Shown: piece by piece, positions 26,820-36,310 of the stretch
How the letters are laid out: the number at the start of each line of letters is the position of its first letter
Numbering within the stretch: position 1 is the first letter of the stretch
Assembly: GCF_000969835.1 (NCBI RefSeq)
Contig: NZ_KQ033913.1
Span: 2,041,480-2,105,479 of the forward strand
Direction of reading: 5' to 3'
DNA from: Parabacteroides goldsteinii DSM 19448 = WAL 12034
GTDB taxonomy: Bacteria; Bacteroidota; Bacteroidia; Bacteroidales; Tannerellaceae
Length of the DNA: 64,000 nucleotides
Translations under genes and position numbers: made by a program
The notes under the pieces: model-generated
What the model saw: only the letters and a program-made list of their open reading frames with translations
Told to the model about the DNA's origin: nothing
The model's database searches: none

Positions 26820-29800
26820 TTAGAATGAAACATTAATACCTAAACCGAAGCTACGGATACCCGGCTGGTTGGTAGATTCAGAAAATGAGTTTGTACCAAG
26901 CGTAGATTCCGGAGTTACGTTCGGAATAGCCTTATAGATGTAACATAAGTTGTTGGCAAATGCACTCAGACGTGCGTTCTGGATCTTAAACTTCTGTACA
27001 AAGCTTTTCGGCAAGTTGTAGCTGAAAGACAACGAACGCAAAGCGATGTAGTCGCTCTTATAGATCAAGTCTTCACTCATAGACATATCACTCTGCCAAT
27101 ACAGTTTGCTATAATATTGTTCGGCCGGGATAACCATTTGGTTAGGCTGTCCGTCAGGAGTCACACCCGGAGTGATCACACCGTCGTGCAAGATAAACGG
27201 ATAGAATGAGTCAGCAGGAACGGCTGCTGAGTGGCTATCCAACAAGACACGAGTTTTACCGTCGTTCTTCAAATAATAAGGCAGACCGCCGTGTTCTTCG
27301 TCACGATATTTCAATGATTTCTCACCGGTACCGTTACCCAACAGATACATATTGGTCTGAGAGATCATGGTTGCACCGAACTGGAAGTCGAATACGGCAT
27401 TCAACGAGAAATCTTTATAAGTCAAACCGGTTGTCAAACCACCGACTACGTCCGGCGTGATCTTACCCACCTTAATCTGTTGGTTTCTGTCATATTCCCA
27501 AACACCGGAACCTTGATTTACGATACGATTGCCTTGTTCATCGCGCTGGTACGGATAGATGTAGATTTCACCATATTCACCGCCAGGGAAGCATAAAACA
27601 TCTGCACCCTTAACACCCCACATTTTAAGTTTATCGATACCCTTACCCAACTCTTTTACCTTTGTTGAGTAACGAGCCAAGTTCAAACCCAAATCCCAAG
27701 TGAAGTCTTTCGTTACGATCGGTTTCGTATTAATTGAGAATTCTAAACCGTTCTGGGCGATATCACCAGCATTCATACGAACTTTCTTAAGACCTGAACC
27801 TTCCGGAACCTCCAATTCTGTAATCTGGTCGTAAGTGTTGTTATGAAAATAAGAAAAGTCCAGATTGATACGGTTACCCGGCAAGAATGCGCCTTCCAAA
27901 CCGATTTCATATTCACGTTTCCGTTCCGGCTTCAAGTTCGGAACCGGGAAACCGCCATTGGCTCCTGCGAAATCTGCCGGTGGCAAATAGTCAGGCATAC
28001 CCATGGTCGGGCTACCGCCGTATGAACCCAACGAGAAGTCCAAGTTACCATAGTAAACCGGACCCGGACGACCTACGTCAGCCCAAGATCCACGGATCTT
28101 ACCATAGTTCAACCAATCGATATCGAATGTTTCAGTGAAGATCCATGACAAGCTGGCACCCGGATAGAAATAGTGGTTATTTTCGGGAGGCAAGATAGAC
28201 GACCAGTCGTTACGAGCCTGTACTTCCAAAAATACCTGGTTAGCGTAAGCCAACTGGGCAGAAGCAAACACACTCAACAACAAGTCATTAGCACGACCTC
28301 TACTAGAACGAGGACCAAAGTCTTCACGGGTATTGTTCAATGAGAACCAGTTTTCGATAGAAAACGTTTCGCCCACCCATTGTCTCTGATCTTCATACTT
28401 GGTATACTTAACGGCACCACCGACCATGGCTGACACATTCCAAACATCGTTAAATGTCTGGTTGTAATTGAATGAAGACTGGCCATACATGATCATGTCG
28501 CGACGGCTGCCTACTTCATACCAACCCTGCTTATTTTCCATAGACAACGGTTTACTTACATGTTGCTTCACTTCCTGATCCGTTACCGTCCAGTCCATAC
28601 CACCCAAGGTTGTCCAAGAGAACTTGTCGTTGAAAGTAACATCCAAATTCAAAGACTGGATCAAGTGGTTACGCTCTACCATGTTGGAGTTGACTTCCTG
28701 AGACCAGTAGTAACTTCCGAAACGACCTACATATGGTGCTTTCTGTCCGATAGACTGATCCATAGAGAACAGATTGTAACCATCAGGAGTTAAATAATTC
28801 TGCTTGATCAGGTTTAAATCCATATTTCTCGGGAAACCATACGTAGCAAAACTCTGCATAGCATAGGGCGCATTGTGGTCGCGGGTATTCGAATAGTTGG
28901 TATTCCATTTCACCTTTACCCAATCGTTTGCCTTCAAATCAGCAGAGAATGCAAACTGATGCGCTTTGTTGTCGGCATTTAAGGTAATGGCATCGTAATC
29001 GCGGTAGTTGTAAGACAGACGGAATGAACCCAGTTCGCCACTGTTACTTAAAGCGAAGTTTACGTTGGTCTGTCCACCGGTGCGATACATATCGCGCTGG
29101 TTATTTTCGTAAGCCTGGTAGGGATGATACTGTCCGTCCCAATCCAACAACATACGACCGTCCATTCTCGGACCGAAGCTACCGTCACCACCACGCCAGA
29201 TTGACTGAACGGTCTGACCGGTATTTGGGTCGGTCATGGTCCAAAAACCATCCTTGTCGACTTCCTTTACACCAGCATTACCAGGGCTGGAACCTGCACC
29301 GTAGATATTTTGCATTTTCGGCAGGTAAGCGGCAACATTCCAAGAGTGGTTGACACCGAAGTCGATACCCAACCCTTTCTTACTACCAGATTTTGTAGTT
29401 ATCAACATAACACCGTTGGCACCTTCCGATCCATACAATACGGCAGCTTTAGCTCCTTTCAGGATTTCGATAGAAGCAATATCTTCGGGGTTGATATCAT
29501 TCAAACCCGTACCGTGGTCACTACCCGTACGGCTATTATCGCTCTGTCCGGTATTGGCATCATGGATAGGAATTCCATCAACCACGATCAACGGACGAGT
29601 AGAAGATTCCTGTGTCAAAGAGATTGCATTACGAACCTTGATGTTCATACCTCCTGAAGGACCGGCAGCTGTAGATTGTAACTGCAAACCGGAAGTCTTA
29701 CCATACAATGCTTGCATAGCATTCATCGGCGTACCGGCTTCCAACAGTTCCTCCCCTTTCACACTACTTACCGAATAACCCAGTGCTTTCTTTTCGCGCT

Positions 29801-30185
29801 TGATACCTAGAGCCGTTACAACAACTTCGTCCAACTTCTGAGTGTCCTCAACCAGCTTTACTTGTACAGAAGCTTGTCCGGTATACTTGATTTCCTGAGT
29901 GGCATACCCAATAAAAGAGATCTGGATAATGTCACCGTTTTTCACTCCTTCCAACGTAAAGTTACCGTCCATATCGGTAATCGATCCATTGGTTGTTCCT
30001 TTCACTACGACAGAAGCACCGGTTACAGGGCCAAACTCGTCTTCTACCACTCCTGTCACTTTCCCACTTTGCTGGGAAATACTTGATTTAGGCATTGCCA
30101 CATCTGGGTTTACAGATGCATAGCTGGGAACCGCCAGGGTACCAGCTAATAGCAATAAGCCTACAGGCTTAAAGTTTTTCAACAT
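26820..30185 (-). CDS. SusC-like TonB-dependent outer-membrane transporter
   Basis: The 1121-residue protein has a signal peptide (about 1-24), a carboxypeptidase-regulatory-like domain (about 43-112), the LDEVVVTALG segment, a plug with IKVRNAISLTQESSTRPLIV and ILKGAKAAVLYGSEGANGVM, and a barrel that ends in Phe (LGINVSF). It forms the channel for the SusD 16 bp downstream. It is divergent from another SusC at 30882, and the two share an identical 14-base sequence directly before their ATG codons. Between them lies a 696-bp regulatory region with a 19-bp inverted repeat. Confidence 0.95.
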   Translation of the reverse strand: MLKNFKPVGLLLLAGTLAVPSYASVNPDVAMPKSSISQQSGKVTGVVEDEFGPVTGASVVVKGTTNGSITDMDGNFTLEGVKNGDIIQISFIGYATQEIKYTGQASVQVKLVEDTQKLDEVVVTALGIKREKKALGYSVSSVKGEELLEAGTPMNAMQALYGKTSGLQLQSTAAGPSGGMNIKVRNAISLTQESSTRPLIVVDGIPIHDANTGQSDNSRTGSDHGTGLNDINPEDIASIEILKGAKAAVLYGSEGANGVMLITTKSGSKKGLGIDFGVNHSWNVAAYLPKMQNIYGAGSSPGNAGVKEVDKDGFWTMTDPNTGQTVQSIWRGGDGSFGPRMDGRMLLDWDGQYHPYQAYENNQRDMYRTGGQTNVNFALSNSGELGSFRLSYNYRDYDAITLNADNKAHQFAFSADLKANDWVKVKWNTNYSNTRDHNAPYAMQSFATYGFPRNMDLNLIKQNYLTPDGYNLFSMDQSIGQKAPYVGRFGSYYWSQEVNSNMVERNHLIQSLNLDVTFNDKFSWTTLGGMDWTVTDQEVKQHVSKPLSMENKQGWYEVGSRRDMIMYGQSSFNYNQTFNDVWNVSAMVGGAVKYTKYEDQRQWVGETFSIENWFSLNNTREDFGPRSSRGRANDLLLSVFASAQLAYANQVFLEVQARNDWSSILPPENNHYFYPGASLSWIFTETFDIDWLNYGKIRGSWADVGRPGPVYYGNLDFSLGSYGGSPTMGMPDYLPPADFAGANGGFPVPNLKPERKREYEIGLEGAFLPGNRINLDFSYFHNNTYDQITELEVPEGSGLKKVRMNAGDIAQNGLEFSINTKPIVTKDFTWDLGLNLARYSTKVKELGKGIDKLKMWGVKGADVLCFPGGEYGEIYIYPYQRDEQGNRIVNQGSGVWEYDRNQQIKVGKITPDVVGGLTTGLTYKDFSLNAVFDFQFGATMISQTNMYLLGNGTGEKSLKYRDEEHGGLPYYLKNDGKTRVLLDSHSAAVPADSFYPFILHDGVITPGVTPDGQPNQMVIPAEQYYSKLYWQSDMSMSEDLIYKSDYIALRSLSFSYNLPKSFVQKFKIQNARLSAFANNLCYIYKAIPNVTPESTLGTNSFSESTNQPGIRSFGLGINVSF

Positions 30186-30314
30186 AATTGATGGTTTTAT
30201 TTTAACATAAAATAGACACTGTTTTGGCGAAACAATGGTCTGTTCTAATTCTTAATAGATATAAATTTCCATAATTCTTTAACACTAAGTGTTTTTTAGT
30301 TGGCGTTGTTACCT

Positions 30315-30333
30315 TAGTACTAAAAGAACTCTG
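30315..30333 (-). repeat. Left copy of a perfect 19-bp inverted repeat
   Basis: Read on the minus strand this is CAGAGTTCTTTTAGTACTA, identical to 30736-30754 on the plus strand. Sequence identity stops at the edges of the 19 bases. It lies 130 bp upstream of the minus-strand SusC. Confidence 0.9.
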
Positions 30334-30709
30334 GTGATTTTTGTGTTTTAAAAAAGATGAGTAGAAATACTAATGAAACCTAAGGAGTGATTGTAACATA
30401 TTTGATAATATGTGTATTATGTGTTGAGTTGTTTGAATACTAGGTGAGCAACTCATATGTATAGTCTGCCTTTTAAGTAGAATTATTTATTGTTCGTTTT
30501 TGGGGTAAAATATAATATCTGTATAAATGTTAATGAAAAAACAAGGGTATGTTTTGTAAAGGAAAAATCATAAAGCTTTTTAACAAAAGAGATGAGTATT
30601 GATTGTTGAATTAACTTAATTACGATTGAATATTGTTTGCCAATGTGTTAAAAACAAAATTTTGTAATATTTTTTTGACGAAAAATAACATGGGGTAATA
30701 ATTATTTTA

Positions 30710-30717
30710 TATATTTG
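30710..30717 (+). promoter_or_regulatory. -7 promoter box for the plus-strand SusC operon
   Basis: TATATTTG matches TAnnTTTG exactly. Transcription would start near 30724, giving a leader of about 158 nt that begins just before the right copy of the 19-bp repeat. Confidence 0.55.
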
Positions 30718-30735
30718 TCGCGGATATAAAATGTA

Positions 30736-30754
30736 CAGAGTTCTTTTAGTACTA
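30736..30754 (+). repeat. Right copy of a perfect 19-bp inverted repeat
   Basis: This is the partner of 30315-30333, in opposite orientation, 402 bp apart. It lies 127 bp before the plus-strand SusC ATG, almost the same distance as the left copy from its own gene, which supports either a shared leader element or a recombination site. Confidence 0.9.
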
Positions 30755-30881
30755 TGAACGCTTTAAAACGCCAAATCACCAAAGCGCCAAGGAACAAAGT
30801 CTCTATACATTATATATCAATAAAGAGTTCAAAAGTGCTTTTTACGCCAAATAGCACTAGTGTATTAAAAAACCATCAATT

Positions 30882-33800
30882 ATGTTAAAGAAATTCAGAC
30901 CGGTTAGCTTAATTTTGTTTGCTGGAGTATTATGTTTTCCAAAAACATATGCTGAGACAGAAACAGTTAAGCCAGAAGTGAAATTTTCTCAGCAAAGTGG
31001 GAAAATCACAGGAACAGTTGAGGATGATTTCGGCCCCGTAGCCGGAGCATCCGTAGTTGTAAAAGGAACAACCAACGGTAATATTACCGATATGGACGGT
31101 AAATTCACGTTGGAGGGTGTAAAGAATGGAGATATCATCCAGATATCTTTTATTGGGTACGCAACTCAGGAAATCCAGTACACAGGGCAAGCCTCTTTAC
31201 AAATCAAATTAACAGAGGACACACAAAAATTGAACGAAGTAGTTGTAACTGCATTAGGCATGAAACGTGCAACGAAAGCTTTGGGATATGCCGTAACTGA
31301 GATTAAAAGTGACGAATTAAACGCTAATGTCATAAACCCAGTCGCTGCTTTACAAGGTAAAGTAGCAGGTGTGGAAATCTCAGGTTCAGATGGTGGTCTC
31401 TTCGGTTCTAGTAAAATTCAAATTCGTGGTGCTTCAACACTAGGCTCCAACAACCAACCAATTTATGTTGTAGACGGTGTTATTCTTGATAATGCAGTTA
31501 AGAATGGTGATGCCGACTGGAGCGCTAGTGATACAGACTGGGGTAATGAACTAAAAAACTTGAACCCTGATGATTTTGAATCTGTTTCCGTATTAAAAGG
31601 TGCTGCTGCTACAGCACTATATGGTTCACGTGGTTTGAACGGTGCAGTCGTTATTACAACAAAGAGCGGTAAAAGTAAAAAAGGTCTTGGCATCAACTTC
31701 TCACAGACGTTTGGTATTGACCATGTATATGGAGGACCTGATTTTCAGAACGTACGAGGAGACGGTTACATGTCCGGATACAATAATTACAAATCATCCG
31801 GTAATATGCAGGACACAAACTCATTCTATTTGAATAGTAATGGAGACCGTTCCGTTGCATGGGGTGGCGGTGTATCTTATGGTCCTAAATTTGATGGTCA
31901 ACCGATTGAATTCTATGACTATTCGACGGTTAATTATTCTCCGTATAAGAACAACTTTACAGATTCATACGATAATGGTTTCAATTCCAATACAAACATA
32001 TCTGTTCAAGGTTCGAATGATAATTCATCATTTTATACGTCGTTATCTTATAAACATGCCGATGGTAATACGCCCAACAACTCATTCAAACGTATTTCCT
32101 TCTTAGGCAAAGCGACTCATAAGATCACAAAAGATGTAGAGATTGAAGCCGGCATCTCTTTCGCTAATTCAACACCCAAGCAGGGTGGTAATACAAACCT
32201 TGGGGAGTATTTTATTGATGGAACTTTCAGTCGTATGTATGATACCCGTTATTGGAGAACTCGCTATAAAGGTTCTCATGGAGGTTTGGCTAGTACTGAT
32301 TACAATGATGAATACGGTAATGCTCCAGGTAAAAATATTTGGTGGAGTATCTATGAGAATGAGTATACCCAAAAAGAAACATCAGTACGTCCCAGCCTAA
32401 AATTAACAGCCGATTTAAACAGTTGGTTGAAGTTTACAGCTGAAGGTAATTACAATTACTACTATAAACGTAACGAATCCAAGGAATTAGGTAGTGGTTA
32501 CGCGAATGAAGGCGGTTACTACAAATTGGGACAATACACCAAAGAACAAACCAATTTAAATGCAAACTTCTCTTGGAATAAAGAGGTAAGCGATTTTAAT
32601 ATCAGCGGTTTCATTCGTGGTGAATATTATCACAACTATCAACAAGAATTACAGTTGAACACCAACGGAGGATTGGTTATCCCTGGTCAATTCTTTATCG
32701 GGAACTCAAAGAATACCATTGGCACTTCAGGCAATATTTCCGGTGAAAAAACAATTTTATCTGTAGCTGGTCAGCTTGCTTTCAGCTGGAAAGATCAAGT
32801 ATTCTTAGATGTAACTGGACGTAACGACTGGTCTTCATCTTTGGTTTATGCAGACAAGCATGGTAACTATTCATATTTTTATCCGTCTGTATCTGCTTCT
32901 TGGTTAATACATGAAACATTCCGTGATAAATTGCCGGAATGGATATCATTTGCTAAAGTGCGTGGATCATGGGCACAAGTAGGTAATGATACGGATGCTT
33001 ATACTATCAACTCTGCTTACTCATTATATGGCATCGACAATACATACGGTTTGACAGTTCCGTCAACATCTTATTCCAATAATTTGAAACCAGAACGTAA
33101 AAACTCTTGGGAGTTGGGTCTTGATTGGCGTGTGCTGAACAATCGTATCGGCGTAGATTTGACTTATTATAAGGAAAATACCAAAAATCAAATCATGTCT
33201 ATCAGTGTTCCTTCTGAATCAGGATTGTCTAAGCAGTTGATTAATGCGGGTAATATCCAAAACCAAGGTGTGGAAATCTCATTAAATACAACTCCGTTTG
33301 AAAATAAGGATTGGACTTGGGATTTGAATTTTACTTATACAAAAAATAATTCTAAGATTGTTGAACTACATGAAAATGTAGCCAATTATATCACATTGGT
33401 CGGTGATGCCGCTTATGGTAACTTCCGTATCGCGTCTGTTGCTGAAGTGGGAGGCGAATATGGTTTGTTGAAATCTGATGCGACTCCTTTCTACGATGAA
33501 AAGACAGGATTGCCAATTCTTGAATTAGCATCTTATAACAGTCGTCATTCTGTTTACTATTCTCGTTCTGGAGAAGTGAAAACTGTCGGTAAAATCCAAC
33601 CGAACTTCTTAGGTTCTGTAAACACAAGTTTAAGATATAAGAACTGGACATTACGTGCTTCTTTCGATATGCGTTTTGGTGGTATGGTGGCAATTTATGG
33701 TTCTCACTATGGTACTGCTTATGGTTATTTGAAAAATTCTCTGAATGGAACAGATGCCGAGCATGGAGGTATTACTTATACTTCAATTTGGGATGGCTTA

Positions 33801-34262
33801 ACTTACGATGATGGTATTATTCCGAATGCAATCATGCCAGGTGGAAAAACGATTGACACTCCGAACGGATCTTATACAATTGCAGAAGGTGGTGAATTGT
33901 ATGCTGATTTGGTAAACCGTGGTATTGTTGACCCACAACATGCTTCTTCTTGGAATTATTGGAACAATTCATGGGGACGTGCAGCCGTATGGAAAAACAA
34001 CGATTGGTTCCATGAGCTGAATTATATCGCTTTACGTGAAGTATCTTTAAACTATCGTATGCCAAACAGTATAGCGAATAAGATCGGCGCAGCAGGTATC
34101 AATCTGACATTGACAGGACGTAATTTGGGTTATTTATTAAACTCCCTACCGAATAACTTCAATCCGGAATCACTCCGTGGTACTCAATCCGGACAGTTCC
34201 TTATTCGTTCTGTAAGTCCGTATACAGCTAGCTATATGTTAACAATTAATGCTACATTCTAA
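30882..34262 (+). CDS. SusC-like TonB-dependent outer-membrane transporter
   Basis: The 1126-residue protein has a signal peptide (about 1-24), a carboxypeptidase-regulatory-like domain (about 42-112), LNEVVVTALG, a plug with IQIRGASTLGSNNQPIYVVD and VLKGAAATALYGSRGLNGAV, and a barrel ending in Phe (MLTINATF). It pairs with the SusD gene 22 bp downstream. The codon usage is A/T-richer than that of the ABC transporter or galactose genes, and the same holds for its SusD, which might point to a different origin or simply to expression-linked bias. Confidence 0.95.
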   Translation: MLKKFRPVSLILFAGVLCFPKTYAETETVKPEVKFSQQSGKITGTVEDDFGPVAGASVVVKGTTNGNITDMDGKFTLEGVKNGDIIQISFIGYATQEIQYTGQASLQIKLTEDTQKLNEVVVTALGMKRATKALGYAVTEIKSDELNANVINPVAALQGKVAGVEISGSDGGLFGSSKIQIRGASTLGSNNQPIYVVDGVILDNAVKNGDADWSASDTDWGNELKNLNPDDFESVSVLKGAAATALYGSRGLNGAVVITTKSGKSKKGLGINFSQTFGIDHVYGGPDFQNVRGDGYMSGYNNYKSSGNMQDTNSFYLNSNGDRSVAWGGGVSYGPKFDGQPIEFYDYSTVNYSPYKNNFTDSYDNGFNSNTNISVQGSNDNSSFYTSLSYKHADGNTPNNSFKRISFLGKATHKITKDVEIEAGISFANSTPKQGGNTNLGEYFIDGTFSRMYDTRYWRTRYKGSHGGLASTDYNDEYGNAPGKNIWWSIYENEYTQKETSVRPSLKLTADLNSWLKFTAEGNYNYYYKRNESKELGSGYANEGGYYKLGQYTKEQTNLNANFSWNKEVSDFNISGFIRGEYYHNYQQELQLNTNGGLVIPGQFFIGNSKNTIGTSGNISGEKTILSVAGQLAFSWKDQVFLDVTGRNDWSSSLVYADKHGNYSYFYPSVSASWLIHETFRDKLPEWISFAKVRGSWAQVGNDTDAYTINSAYSLYGIDNTYGLTVPSTSYSNNLKPERKNSWELGLDWRVLNNRIGVDLTYYKENTKNQIMSISVPSESGLSKQLINAGNIQNQGVEISLNTTPFENKDWTWDLNFTYTKNNSKIVELHENVANYITLVGDAAYGNFRIASVAEVGGEYGLLKSDATPFYDEKTGLPILELASYNSRHSVYYSRSGEVKTVGKIQPNFLGSVNTSLRYKNWTLRASFDMRFGGMVAIYGSHYGTAYGYLKNSLNGTDAEHGGITYTSIWDGLTYDDGIIPNAIMPGGKTIDTPNGSYTIAEGGELYADLVNRGIVDPQHASSWNYWNNSWGRAAVWKNNDWFHELNYIALREVSLNYRMPNSIANKIGAAGINLTLTGRNLGYLLNSLPNNFNPESLRGTQSGQFLIRSVSPYTASYMLTINATF

Positions 34263-34284
34263 ATAATAGGAAAAATTGATATTT

Positions 34285-36222
34285 ATGAAATCATATAAAT
34301 CTCTTTTGGCAGCACTTGCCTTTACTTCCGTTATAACAACAACGACTGGGTGTCGTGAAGATTTTTCAGAAATAAATCAAGACCCTTCAGCAGTTGTAAC
34401 GGCGCGAATATCCTACCTGTTTGCTGATGTCATCAACAAATTTGAACCGCAAGGATATTTGGAATATTATTATAATGCCCCGATGAAATATGCATGGGCC
34501 GGTATGGGCTTATCAACTTCCGGTGCTTCTGACAATATTTTGACATTGACTATTGATGGCGAACAAAGTCGACAATATATTAATGTACTACGTGTGATCC
34601 GTGCCATGGAACATGAAATGGAAATGTTGGATGAAGCAGGACGTACAACCAACGCCGCTTATCTGGCAGCCGCTAATGTGATGAGTATCTATCTTGGTAT
34701 CTTCGCAACCGATATGTATGGCTCTATTCCTTACGTAGAAGCCTGTTCTGCGGCCTATGGAGGAACATTGATTCCGGCTTATGATGATGTCGAATCGCTC
34801 TATGATTTGTGGTTGAACGAACTGGATGCCTCTATTACAACACTGACATCCGCATCGGCAATTATGCAATCCAGTCAGGATGTTGTTTATAAAGGTGATA
34901 CAAATAAATGGGCGAAATTTGCCAATTCTTTAAAATTGCGTATCGCTGTTCGCTTATTGGCTCAAAACGAAAACAAAGCTAAACAGGTTGCTTCAGCTGT
35001 AGTAAATGCATCATGTGGTTATATTGATGCATTAGACGAAGACGTGAGATTCAATAAAGGAGCTGTTGCTTTGACAGGTAGTGTAGATGATTATATTTAC
35101 CACTGGAGTAACGGGTTTACAGGTTGTGCCGGAACAGAAACAGTTATCAACTTCTTGGTTGAAAACCAGGATCCGCGCGTTCGCTTTTTCTATCAGAAAA
35201 ACAATTGGAACTCTAAAATTGTACAGGGGTATTATGATGCAGGTTTGAAAATTCCTGATTTCATAGAAAAGAATGTTGTTTCTGAGGTCGGAGCTGACGG
35301 TAAGAAGAAGTTTGTGAAATGGGGTGGCCTAGGTGAACCATGGGTGCGTTATTACGGTATAACCGAAGACTGGTTAGCAGGTAATGACAATACCGGTAAA
35401 TACAGGTGGTATTTCCCTGCTACTTATCCCGAAGCTGACAAAGAACTGTATCTGCATAATAAAGAAGGTAACAATCCGACCAGTTATACAGCCTATTCTA
35501 TATTGAACCGCATGATGATCAATGGTCGAACTTACACATCCGCTTCACAAGTAGAAGCTGCAACATTGCCTGATGATTCTTATACATTTACAACACAGAA
35601 CCGTCCTTGGTATGGCATGTATCTAAGTGCTGCGGAAGTGAACCTTTATTTGGCAGAGTTTGCTATGTTGAATAATCAAGAATCACAAGCAAAGACTTAT
35701 TATGACAAAGCACTTGCTTTCTCTGTTCAATCTTATAATGAATTGGCAAAAGATAACCAAGTAGCTTATTACAGCAATGTACAGGGATGTTTCGGTTATG
35801 ATTCTAACGAAGGTTCTATTGATCTGAAAGACGGTGAAATTGCAACCATGATGAGCAATGATAAATACGCATTTACTGGTACTGCTGCCGAAAAATTGGA
35901 AAAGATCTACTTGCAGGAACTAATTCATTTTACGTTATATCCGAACGAAGTGTATGTTACTGCTCGTCGTTCCGGCTATCCGAGCTACAACTCGACAATT
36001 TTACCACGTAAGAGTTATGCAAATGTTCCGGCTTCTAGCATTCCGCGTCGTTTCCCAACAGGTGCTATCACAGATGATGATCTTGCCGCAGATGTGAAAA
36101 AAGCTGCTTATGCAGCACAAGGGTTAACAGTTACCTCTTCAGGTATGTATAACTCCGTTCTTGCAACAGAACGTTTGTGGCCTGATAAAAATGCTCCAGA
36201 ATGGGGTAGCGGCCGTAAATAA
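34285..36222 (+). CDS. SusD-like outer-membrane lipoprotein
   Basis: The 645-residue protein starts at the ATG at 34285 (an in-frame TTG at 34276 is less likely). Its lipoprotein signal ends TTTGC (Cys23), and REDFSEINQDPSAVV then matches the opening of the other two SusD proteins in this cluster. The helical core includes YLGIFATDMYGSIPYVEACS, the region that faces SusC in known complexes. It would bind the ligand on the cell surface. The operon ends at a strong terminator 18 bp after the stop. Confidence 0.9.
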   Translation: MKSYKSLLAALAFTSVITTTTGCREDFSEINQDPSAVVTARISYLFADVINKFEPQGYLEYYYNAPMKYAWAGMGLSTSGASDNILTLTIDGEQSRQYINVLRVIRAMEHEMEMLDEAGRTTNAAYLAAANVMSIYLGIFATDMYGSIPYVEACSAAYGGTLIPAYDDVESLYDLWLNELDASITTLTSASAIMQSSQDVVYKGDTNKWAKFANSLKLRIAVRLLAQNENKAKQVASAVVNASCGYIDALDEDVRFNKGAVALTGSVDDYIYHWSNGFTGCAGTETVINFLVENQDPRVRFFYQKNNWNSKIVQGYYDAGLKIPDFIEKNVVSEVGADGKKKFVKWGGLGEPWVRYYGITEDWLAGNDNTGKYRWYFPATYPEADKELYLHNKEGNNPTSYTAYSILNRMMINGRTYTSASQVEAATLPDDSYTFTTQNRPWYGMYLSAAEVNLYLAEFAMLNNQESQAKTYYDKALAFSVQSYNELAKDNQVAYYSNVQGCFGYDSNEGSIDLKDGEIATMMSNDKYAFTGTAAEKLEKIYLQELIHFTLYPNEVYVTARRSGYPSYNSTILPRKSYANVPASSIPRRFPTGAITDDDLAADVKKAAYAAQGLTVTSSGMYNSVLATERLWPDKNAPEWGSGRK

Positions 36223-36240
36223 TATTTACCAATAAACATC

Positions 36241-36300
36241 AAAGGAAGTGTGTCAAAACGATTTTGTTTCCATATCTGACACACTTCCTTTTTATTTTTA
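36241..36300 (+). terminator. Strong intrinsic terminator after SusD
   Basis: AAAGGAAGTGTGTCA (36241-36255) and TGACACACTTCCTTT (36277-36291) form a perfect 15-bp stem with a 21-nt loop, followed by a T-rich tract. It separates the SusCD pair from the gene at 36311, which must therefore have its own promoter or rely on read-through. Confidence 0.92.
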
Positions 36301-36310
36301 ATATCTCAAT

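Larger units (their letters stand above)
30186..30881. other. 696-bp divergent regulatory region between two SusC genes
   Basis: The region is A/T rich with no coding potential on either strand. It contains the perfect 19-bp inverted repeat (30315-30333 and 30736-30754), a clear plus-strand -7 box at 30710, and a near-consensus minus-strand box (TAGGTTTC) at 30375-30382. Several copies of ACGCCAAA-type words lie near the gene starts: plus strand at 30768 and 30844, minus strand near 30222 and 30298. Both genes begin after the same bases, AAAACCATCAATT then ATG. Leaders of 150 nt or more are predicted on both sides. Confidence 0.75.
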
